Positions 1 through 4,883 of a DNA stretch of 48,860 bases are shown in pieces. The notes beneath the pieces were generated by a model that ran no database searches, had not been told where the DNA came from, and saw only the letters and a program-made list of their open reading frames with translations. Numbering within the stretch: position 1 is the stretch's first letter; each line of letters begins with the position of its first letter. The stretch is from Paludibacterium sp. Lineage in GTDB: Bacteria > Pseudomonadota > Gammaproteobacteria > Burkholderiales > Chromobacteriaceae. The stretch is taken from contig NZ_JAFAND010000119.1 in NCBI RefSeq assembly GCF_019232825.1, positions 1 through 48,860 of the forward strand. Direction: 5' to 3'. The translations under genes were made by a program, and so were the position numbers.

Positions 1-80
1 TCGGCAGCAGTCAAAACGGCGCCGGGATTTTGCTTCAGCTCACTGATGCCGACTGCTTTGTTAGCCAATATCTTGTACAT
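1..80 (-). CDS. Phd/YefM-family antitoxin, N-terminal part (runs off left edge)
   Basis: The first 26 codons of a minus-strand gene are visible. The start is the ATG at 80, with a GAGGTG ribosome binding site a few bases upstream. The protein begins MYKILANKAVGISELKQNPG and continues AVLTAA. The ISELKQNPG stretch is the hallmark N-terminal beta-strand and helix of Phd/YefM antitoxins, which bind operator DNA and neutralise a RelE/YoeB or Doc-type toxin. The toxin would be expected just outside the window. A TATAAT box lies 34 bases upstream. Family assignment is from the motif only, because about two thirds of the protein is missing. Confidence 0.8.
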   Translation of the reverse strand, partial: MYKILANKAVGISELKQNPGAVLTAA

Positions 81-113
81 GCCCACCTCGCAAAGACCTA
101 TTTATGCGAACGA

Positions 114-119
114 ATTATA
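114..119 (-). promoter_or_regulatory. -10 box of the antitoxin promoter
   Basis: A perfect TATAAT (minus strand) lies 34 bp upstream of the Phd/YefM start codon. No strong -35 hexamer is found at 17-18 bp, so the promoter may rely on the consensus -10 box. This would suit an autoregulated toxin-antitoxin operon. Confidence 0.5.
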
Positions 120-153
120 GGTCATTCCACACTTAAACACACCATAATTAACC

Positions 154-175
154 CTGTTAATAGGATGATTAACAG
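154..175. promoter_or_regulatory. Perfect inverted repeat, possible operator
   Basis: CTGTTAAT and ATTAACAG form perfect 8-bp arms around a 6-bp spacer, in AT-rich DNA about 75 bp upstream of the antitoxin start. It is upstream of the TATAAT box, so it could be an operator for the antitoxin or for another DNA-binding protein. The binding protein cannot be named from sequence. Confidence 0.4.
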
Positions 176-220
176 CTCTCTTAGTTTCCAATCATTGCCC
201 TGTTATGCCATCTCAACGCT

Positions 221-281
221 TTTCCTCGCCAGCGAATTCACGCGAGCCTTTCGGGTCGAGCACGTGCACTTCGCGCCCGGG
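221..281 (-). pseudogene. Relic copy of the 3' end of the dnr-like gene
   Basis: This stretch of about 60 bp matches the last codons of the intact dnr-like gene at about 1136-1196 with only scattered substitutions. Both contain TTTTCCTCGCC, GCGAATTC, GAGCACG and GCACTTCGCGCCCGG in the same order and spacing. It corresponds to the minus-strand end ending in EFAGEEK-like codons. Nothing recognisable of the rest of the gene remains around it. It is probably a leftover of a duplication or rearrangement in this 1-kb region. Confidence 0.7.
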
Positions 282-327
282 ATGATTTCCCCCTTGCTGT
301 TCGCCTTGCTATAAGTGTGCCAAGGCT

Positions 328-353
328 AGAGGGCAGCAGCGGAGCTGCCCTCT
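328..353. terminator. Strong hairpin, terminator-like
   Basis: AGAGGGCAGC and GCTGCCCTCT are perfect 10-bp arms around a 6-nt loop. No clear U-run follows on either strand, so its role as an intrinsic terminator is uncertain. It may mark the end of a lost gene beside the dnr relic. Confidence 0.45.
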
Positions 354-550
354 GTCATTCAATGCACAGATAGCCGGAGATAAGGACAGGCGGAAGAACA
401 CAATCGCTGTAACGAAACATTAAGTATCACCGAATGGCAGAAATACACCGATTCGACACAAAGTAAAAATGCTTCGCGAGATCAGGATAATTCGAGAGGG
501 CCAGGTCTGACGATTGCCGAAACGCGGCTGCCCTGCGCCTTTGCTGACAA

Positions 551-748
551 TCAGTGATTGAGCTGGTCGAGTTCTTGCTCGGAGAGGCCAGTACATTGCA
601 TGACGACAATACGGTCTATACCGTTCATGAACATGGCACGCGCCACTTCTTGCCGCCCTTCTTGACGGCCTTTCTGCGCGCCCTTCTCGATGCCCTCCTG
701 GATGCCCTTCTGCCGGGCCTCCTCACGGAGTCTTTCTTCAATGGTCAT
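551..748 (-). CDS. RpnS-like C-terminal minigene left inside the rpn relic
   Basis: A 65-codon ORF starts at the ATG at 748, with GAGGAGG exactly 5 nt upstream. The product is a charged, Lys/Glu/Gln/Gly-rich helical segment (MTIEERLREEARQKGIQEG...) followed by a small helical end (GIDRIVVMQCTGLSEQELDQLNH). Some intact rpn genes are known to encode a small in-frame C-terminal protein, RpnS, from an internal start; it blocks the full-length nuclease. The retained ribosome binding site and intact frame are what such a solitary inhibitor would need. A longer reading from the ATG at 832 is possible but has no good ribosome binding site. Function is inferred. Confidence 0.55.
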   Translation of the reverse strand: MTIEERLREEARQKGIQEGIEKGAQKGRQEGRQEVARAMFMNGIDRIVVMQCTGLSEQELDQLNH

Positions 749-843
749 GACAACCTCCTCGTACTGCGGCGCGCTGTGCGCCAGAGCATCCAACAAGACG
801 TTCGGCTGGGTCGTATCGCCAGCCAGCAGCATGTAATTGATCA

Positions 844-958
844 GTAGGGCGCACTCGCCGAAGGCAGTGCGCCATCTTTCACGCTATCGACTGATGAATG
901 CGACCTCCCCCGCCGGCGTTGGCGCAATGCCGCGCGTTGCACGGCGATTGCACCCTAC
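844..958. repeat. Paired REP/BIME-like palindromes, copy A
   Basis: Two imperfect palindromes face outward. At 844-873, GTAGGGCGCACT...AGTGCGCC forms a hairpin. At 921-958, GGCGCAAT...ATTGCACCCTAC forms a second. The unit therefore begins with GTAGGG and ends with CCCTAC. The same two hairpin types recur at 24609-24689 and 35621-35694. This copy sits exactly between the surviving head and tail of an rpn gene. No RAYT transposase is present in the window. Confidence 0.8.
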
Positions 959-1055
959 AATCCCGGGCACACGTAGGGGGCGTCGCGCAGCAGCGCGCCG
1001 TGGCCGGGTCGGTCAGGAATTGTTTGAAGACGGCGTCGTGTGGGGTGGAGATGGG

Positions 1056-1078
1056 CATGGGCCGATGATAGCGGCCCA
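1056..1078 (-). terminator. Hairpin downstream of dnr, overlapping the rpn start
   Basis: ATGGGCCG and CGGCCCAT are perfect 8-bp arms around a 7-nt loop, 50 bp after the dnr stop on the minus strand and covering the rpn start codon. It could end dnr transcription or occlude rpn translation. A related hairpin with the same CTATCAT loop context is found at 35560-35577 beside the second rpn relic. Confidence 0.45.
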
Positions 1079-1127
1079 TGGCTTGGCGAGCACGTCAGCG
1101 CGGTTGGCTGAGACGCACAGAAGAACG

Positions 1128-1820
1128 CTATCCCTTTTCCTCGCCGGCGAATTCGCGCAGCCCTTCCGGATCGAGCACGCGCACTTCGCGCCCGGCGACC
1201 TGGATCAGTTGCGCGGTCATCAGCCGCTGCAGCACGCGCGAGAAGGTTTCCGGCGTCAGGTTGAGACGCGAGGCGATCAGGTTTTTGTTCAGCGGCAGCG
1301 GGAACGCCGAATCCGGCTCGCCGGCATCGACCCAGGCCTGCTGCAGATAACCGCTGACGCGCTGCAGCGAGCTTTCGGTCGAATAGCGCTCGACGTCGCG
1401 AATCAGGCCGTGCAGGCGCATCGACATGCCGGCCAGCAGCCGCCGGGCGAAATCGCCATCCCCCCCCAGCGCGCCCAGGATGCCGGCCGAATCGATCTTC
1501 AGCAGCAGCGTGTCGTCCAGGCACTGCGCCAGCACCGGGTAGGCGTAGCCCAGGAACATCACCGCCTCGGCCAGGCTCTGGCCGGGCTGGATCACCTCGA
1601 CCACCTTCTCGCTGCCCTGAGCGGAAAACAGCGACAGCTTGACGCGGCCGTACACCACCACGTACATGCCGTCGCACGGATCGCCCTTCTGAAACAACAC
1701 GCGGCCCTTGTCGCAGCGCACTTCGCGCACATGCGGCAGCAGCACGGCCAATTGCTCGGGCGAAAGCGCTTGGAATAACGGTTGATGACGCAATAAAGTG
1801 GGGATATCGACGTGGGGCAT
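1128..1820 (-). CDS. dnr: Crp/Fnr-family regulator, DNR-like (nitric oxide responsive)
   Basis: The 230-aa protein has an N-terminal cyclic-nucleotide-like beta-roll (about residues 15-125), a dimerisation helix and a C-terminal winged helix. The recognition region reads NKNLIASRLNLTPETFSRVLQ (residues about 178-198), with the ETFSR contact motif typical of FNR/DNR proteins. It lacks the N-terminal Cys cluster that holds the [4Fe-4S] cluster in FNR. It therefore fits the DNR/NnrR group, which senses NO through haem and activates denitrification and NO-detoxification genes. It diverges from a hemerythrin-DUF2249-membrane protein operon with an FNR/DNR box between them. The assignment to DNR rather than another Crp/Fnr subgroup is inference. 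Confidence 0.8.
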   Translation of the reverse strand: MPHVDIPTLLRHQPLFQALSPEQLAVLLPHVREVRCDKGRVLFQKGDPCDGMYVVVYGRVKLSLFSAQGSEKVVEVIQPGQSLAEAVMFLGYAYPVLAQCLDDTLLLKIDSAGILGALGGDGDFARRLLAGMSMRLHGLIRDVERYSTESSLQRVSGYLQQAWVDAGEPDSAFPLPLNKNLIASRLNLTPETFSRVLQRLMTAQLIQVAGREVRVLDPEGLREFAGEEKG

Positions 1821-1843
1821 GGCGTGACGGGCTTGTGAAATCC

Positions 1844-1857
1844 TTGACGCAAATCAT
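1844..1857 (+). promoter_or_regulatory. FNR/DNR box in the dnr-hemerythrin divergent region
   Basis: TTGAC-GCAA-ATCAT matches the FNR/DNR consensus TTGAT-N4-ATCAA at 8 of 10 positions. Its centre (1850.5) is 41.5 bp upstream of a start site near 1892 that would be set by the -10 candidate CATACT at 1881-1886. That is the classic class II activator position. The site is therefore well placed to activate the operon starting at 1939. Confidence 0.65.
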
Positions 1858-1938
1858 TCTAGCCGGACTAGGCGTTTCGACATACTGCCATGCCATAGCC
1901 ATCATTTCACGTTTTTTCATTGCAGGGACGATTTCATC

Positions 1939-2358
1939 ATGAGCGCCATCCCCCAACTGATCGCACAACACCGCGGCTGCGACGACTGGTTCGCCCGCGC
2001 CGAGGCCGCCGCGCGCGCCGGCGACTGGGACGCGACAGCCGCAGCCTGGACGCCGTTCGAGGCCGACATGGAGCAGCATTTCACCTTGGAGGAAAGCCAG
2101 CTGTTTCCCGCTTTCGAGTCGGCCACCGGCATGACCATGGGTCCGACCGCGGTGATGCGCGGCGAACACGCAGAAATGCGCGAGCTGTTCATCGACCTGC
2201 GCGCCGCGCTGGCGGCGCGCGATGCCGATGCCTTCGTCGGCCACGGCGAAACGCTGCTGATTCTGATGCAGCAGCACAACATGAAGGAAGAGAACGTGCT
2301 CTATCCGATGTGCGCCCAGCACGTGGCGGACTTCGACGCGCTGGTGGCCCGAGCATGA
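1939..2358 (+). CDS. Hemerythrin HHE-domain protein
   Basis: The 139-aa four-helix protein carries the di-iron ligand pattern. The ligands are H11 (AQHRGCD), H47 and E51 (EQHFTLEE), H77 (GEHAEM), and H113 with E117 (QQHNMKEEN). Such domains bind O2 or NO, or help repair NO-damaged iron centres. An AGGGACG ribosome binding site lies about 9 nt upstream of the ATG. The stop overlaps the next start (ATGA), so it is translationally coupled to the DUF2249 gene. The FNR/DNR box upstream suggests induction by low oxygen or NO. The exact ligand (O2 or NO) cannot be told from sequence. Confidence 0.85.
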   Translation: MSAIPQLIAQHRGCDDWFARAEAAARAGDWDATAAAWTPFEADMEQHFTLEESQLFPAFESATGMTMGPTAVMRGEHAEMRELFIDLRAALAARDADAFVGHGETLLILMQQHNMKEENVLYPMCAQHVADFDALVARA

Positions 2359-2567
2359 GCGCGCAAGACCTGCGCCACCTGGTGCCGCCGCAACCGATGG
2401 AGATCATCCTCGAGGCGGCGGAAACCCTGGAACCGGGCCAAACGCTCAGCTACGTGCTGCCGCATCATCCGCTACCGCTCTATCCGCTGTTGGAACAGCA
2501 GGGAATACGTTACCGCTGCGAACTGTCCGACGACGGCGGCGTGATCCTGCACATCGAACTGGCATGA
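2355..2567 (+). CDS. DUF2249 domain protein
   Basis: The 70-aa protein (LRHLVPPQPMEIILEAAETLEPGQTL...LPHHPLPLYPLLEQQG) has the TusA-like DUF2249 pattern: the P-ME-IL-A...L-PG-T opening and the HHPLPLYP motif. DUF2249 proteins are usually found with hemerythrins and NO/denitrification genes, but their reaction is not established. The gene overlaps its neighbours by 4 bp on both sides (ATGA junctions), so the three proteins are probably made together. Confidence 0.8.
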   Translation: MSAQDLRHLVPPQPMEIILEAAETLEPGQTLSYVLPHHPLPLYPLLEQQGIRYRCELSDDGGVILHIELA

Positions 2568-3850
2568 GCCAAGCCTGGCTGTCCTACGACAATGCGCCGC
2601 CGATCGGCGTACCGATGCGCTTCTTCGCCGCGGCGGTCGGCTGGCTTGGCGTCTTGGCGCTGACCCTGACCCTGGCGCTGGCGGCGCCGCAGGCGGCCAA
2701 CCGCTATCTGCCGCTGACGGTGACGCTGACGCATGAATTGGCGCTGGGCGTGCTCGGCAACATCATGCTCGGCGCGGCGCTGCAGTTGCTGGCCGTACTG
2801 GCGGGCCTGCCGCTGAAGCATCCGGCGCGCATGCTGTGGGCGGTCTGGCTGCCATGGCAGCTCGGCGCCGCCCTGCTGTGCGCGGGCTTCGCGCTCGGCT
2901 TCGATCCGTGCTGCCTGCCGGCCGGCGCGATCCTTTTGACCTTGGCGCTGGCCGCCTTGCTCGCGCACGGCGTCATCGGCCTGCTGCGCTCGCCGGCGCG
3001 CGACAGCGGCAGCCGCGGCATGCTGCACGCGCTGTGCGGACTCGCCGTGACCGCCACGCTCGGGCTCGCCATGGTGGCGGCGCTGACCGGCCGCGTCGAT
3101 TGGCCGCTGTTGCCGCTGTTGCACAGCCATGTCCTGTGGGCCGCCGTCGGCTGGCTGCTGTGTCTGCTGATCGCCATCAGCCAGACCGTGGTGCCAATGT
3201 TCCTGATCACCCCGCCCTACCCGCGCGCCACACGCTGGCTCAACCTCGGTCTGCCGGCGCTGTTGGCCGTCATCACCGTGCGCAATCTCCGCCCGCTGCC
3301 CGGCGCGGCGGAGTTCGGCATCCTGCTGTGGCTAGGCATCAGCGCCTACGCCCTCTTGACGCTGCGCCAACTGCGCCAAGGCCGCCGGCCGCAAGACCCG
3401 GCGCGGGCACAATGGCAACGCGCCATGTGGTGCCTGCTCGCCGCGGGACTCGTCGCGCTCGCTTGCCTCGCCTGGCCCGACCGCGCGGCACTGCCGCTGC
3501 TGACGGGTTTGCTTTGGTTCGGCGGCCTGGGGCTGGGCGTCATGCTGGCCATGCTGGGCAAGATCGTGCCGTTTCTGTGCTGGCTGCACCTGAAAGCGGC
3601 GCAACCGCCACGCGGCTTGCTGCCGTCGACGCACGGCTTCCTGCCCGAACGCCAGCACGCGCGCGTCGGCGCGCTGCATGCGCTGTGGCTCGCCTCCGGC
3701 CTGTTATGGTGCCTGGCGCCGACGCTCACTCAGTGGCTGTTCGCCGCCACGACCGCGCTCTTGGCCGGCACACTGGCGTGGCTTGGCGCGCGCATTGCGC
3801 GCCAGTATCACGAGGTGCTGCGGCAGATCCAAGCAAGCAGACAGACTTAA
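2564..3850 (+). CDS. Multipass membrane protein, NnrS/haem-copper-oxidase-like
   Basis: The 428-aa protein is very hydrophobic, with about 12 predicted membrane helices. Histidines sit inside or at the edge of helices (THELALGVLGN, LLHSHVLWAAVGW, CWLHLKAAQ), which recalls the haem-binding helices of haem-copper oxidases and NnrS. It is the last gene of the hemerythrin-DUF2249 operon under a likely DNR box, so a part in handling NO or in respiration is plausible. The classic NnrS HAHEMLFG motif is not visible, so the family name is tentative and direct haem binding is inference. Confidence 0.6.
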   Translation: MSQAWLSYDNAPPIGVPMRFFAAAVGWLGVLALTLTLALAAPQAANRYLPLTVTLTHELALGVLGNIMLGAALQLLAVLAGLPLKHPARMLWAVWLPWQLGAALLCAGFALGFDPCCLPAGAILLTLALAALLAHGVIGLLRSPARDSGSRGMLHALCGLAVTATLGLAMVAALTGRVDWPLLPLLHSHVLWAAVGWLLCLLIAISQTVVPMFLITPPYPRATRWLNLGLPALLAVITVRNLRPLPGAAEFGILLWLGISAYALLTLRQLRQGRRPQDPARAQWQRAMWCLLAAGLVALACLAWPDRAALPLLTGLLWFGGLGLGVMLAMLGKIVPFLCWLHLKAAQPPRGLLPSTHGFLPERQHARVGALHALWLASGLLWCLAPTLTQWLFAATTALLAGTLAWLGARIARQYHEVLRQIQASRQT

Positions 3851-3880
3851 ATTCCAAGCCGCCGAATCCATTAGGGGCTG

Positions 3881-3892
3881 TTTGCAAACAAC
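3881..3892. promoter_or_regulatory. Palindrome TGTTTGCAAACA
   Basis: A perfect 12-bp palindrome lies about 38 bp upstream of the -35 candidate of the higBA operon. It could be a regulator-binding site for that operon or a chance feature of the 115-bp gap. Confidence 0.3.
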
Positions 3893-3929
3893 GCTGAGTC
3901 CACCCTCCGGCTTGCTTGACCATCCTCTT

Positions 3930-3958
3930 TTGACGATAATTCGTTCATAAACGACAAT
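3930..3958 (+). promoter_or_regulatory. Candidate higBA promoter
   Basis: TTGACG (3930-3935), a 17-bp spacer and GACAAT (3953-3958). Transcription would start within a few bases of the higB ATG at 3966, giving a leaderless or nearly leaderless mRNA. That agrees with the absence of a Shine-Dalgarno sequence before this ATG. Confidence 0.4.
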
Positions 3959-3965
3959 CTCGATC

Positions 3966-4304
3966 ATGAATGAGATTCGGCACTACCTTGATCGAGAAGG
4001 CCGCGACCACTTCGCGAAATGGCGAGAAAAGCTTCGTGATATCAAAGCCAAGATAGCCATTGACCGCCGCATCATGCGCGTTGAGCTGGGTAACTTTGGC
4101 GATCACAAGCCATTACGCGGAGGGATATGGGAGTTGCGCATCGACGTTGGACCTGGTTATCGGGTCTATTACGCAAAGTCAGGACGAACAGTTGTCCTGT
4201 TGCTTTGTGGCGGCGACAAACGTCAACAAGACGCCAATATCGATCTGGCTTGTGAATTCTGGCGCGATTGGCAGCGTCGTTATGAAGAGGAAAGTGAACG
4301 ATGA
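3966..4304 (+). CDS. HigB-like RelE/ParE-superfamily toxin
   Basis: The 112-aa protein has the RelE-fold layout of the addiction-module killer family. It has an opening helix (HYLDREGRDHFAKWREKLRD), a basic RRIMRVELGNFGDHKPL segment, and the strands GIWELRID, GPGYRVYYAK and VVLLLCGGDKRQQ. The conserved ELRID-GPGYRVYY and LLCGGDK motifs mark this subfamily of type II toxins, thought to be ribosome-dependent mRNA interferases. Its stop overlaps the antitoxin start by 4 bp. Toxin-first order is typical of higBA. No ribosome binding site precedes the ATG. Confidence 0.85.
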   Translation: MNEIRHYLDREGRDHFAKWREKLRDIKAKIAIDRRIMRVELGNFGDHKPLRGGIWELRIDVGPGYRVYYAKSGRTVVLLLCGGDKRQQDANIDLACEFWRDWQRRYEEESER

Positions 4305-4600
4305 GAGACAGAGCGCACGACGACGCGATGGCTGAGGCCCTCCGTTCCGATCCGGCCTATGCGGCTGAGCTTCTGAACAACATCCTAGAAGAGGGCGAAC
4401 AAGCTGAACTCATGATTGCCCTACGGCAAATGGCCAAAGCCTTTGGCGGCGTACGCTGCGTGGCGACCGAGGCGCATCTCAACCCAACACAGCTGTATCG
4501 GACCTTATCCGCAACGGGGAATCCAGCCTTAAGCAGCTTAACCGCAATACTCCGCGTCATGGGTCTACGCCTGTCCGTGACCGAGATCGCTGCTCACTAA
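4301..4600 (+). CDS. HigA-like helix-turn-helix antitoxin
   Basis: The 99-aa protein (LRSDPAYAAELLNNILEEGEQAELMIALRQMAKAFGG...LNPTQLYRTLSATGNPALSSLTAILRVMGLRLSV) has the DNA-binding fold of the addiction-module antidote/HigA group: an N-terminal toxin-contact helix and an HTH around residues 55-90. It would neutralise the upstream toxin and repress the shared promoter. The ATGA overlap points to coupled translation. The pair sits directly upstream of the Tc toxin operon. Confidence 0.85.
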   Translation: MRDRAHDDAMAEALRSDPAYAAELLNNILEEGEQAELMIALRQMAKAFGGVRCVATEAHLNPTQLYRTLSATGNPALSSLTAILRVMGLRLSVTEIAAH

Positions 4601-4883
4601 TCGAAATAACACGAAAGCCTGAGGATCACGTCAGCCGGGCCATGCCGGCCGTTTGACGCCACCCCCTGTACTAAAGGACAAGTCGCAACCCGTTAAGCCA
4701 GCCTAGCATGGCTACATAGCGGCCACCTCCACCATTCCCTCCGTGGACACCAGACGCCTCCCTCCCAATTGGTGCCGCTGTTTCGTTCGCACGATTTTCT
4801 GCAGTGATTCCCTCGCCTGACTCACGTCCGGCCGCGAATTCGCGCGGACGTCGCACAGGCGACCCGATGCGTCGAGGTGTGAA
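4601..4883 (+). other. 283-bp leader region of the Tc operon with a hairpin
   Basis: No gene is seen. At 4825-4850, CGTCCG...CGGACG enclose the palindrome CGCGAATTCGCG, giving a strong 26-nt hairpin about 35 bp before the toxin start. The ribosome binding site GAGGTG at 4874-4879 precedes the ATG at 4884. No convincing sigma-70 promoter is visible. Confidence 0.4.

Larger units (their letters stand above)
81..550. other. 470-bp stretch without an intact gene
   Basis: The stretch holds the antitoxin promoter, the inverted repeat at 154-175, a relic of the dnr 3' end at 221-281 and a hairpin at 328-353. Bases 354-550 are comparatively AT-rich and show no coding or structural feature I can support. 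Confidence 0.6.
551..1058 (-). pseudogene. Disrupted rpn gene (PD-(D/E)XK recombination-promoting nuclease)
   Basis: The head survives at 993-1058: MPISTPHDAVFKQFLTDPAT matches the characteristic Rpn/YhgA-like N terminus. The tail survives at about 551-840: YMLLAGDTTQ, then the EERLREEARQKGIQEGIEKG coiled region and the GIDRIVVMQCTGLSEQELDQL end. The nuclease core between them, roughly the middle two thirds of a normal ~300-aa protein, is missing. In its place is a pair of palindromic repeats (844-958). Rpn proteins are toxic DNases linked to recombination and phage defence. This copy cannot make an active nuclease, but its tail still carries a good internal start. Confidence 0.8.

Noticed and set aside
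30-314. 94-codon frame at the left edge
   Set aside because: It runs across the antitoxin promoter and the dnr relic, has no ribosome binding site and resembles only the antisense of the dnr end.
955-2322. 455-codon minus-strand frame across dnr and the hemerythrin gene
   Set aside because: It reads through two well-supported genes in other frames and has no coherent protein features.
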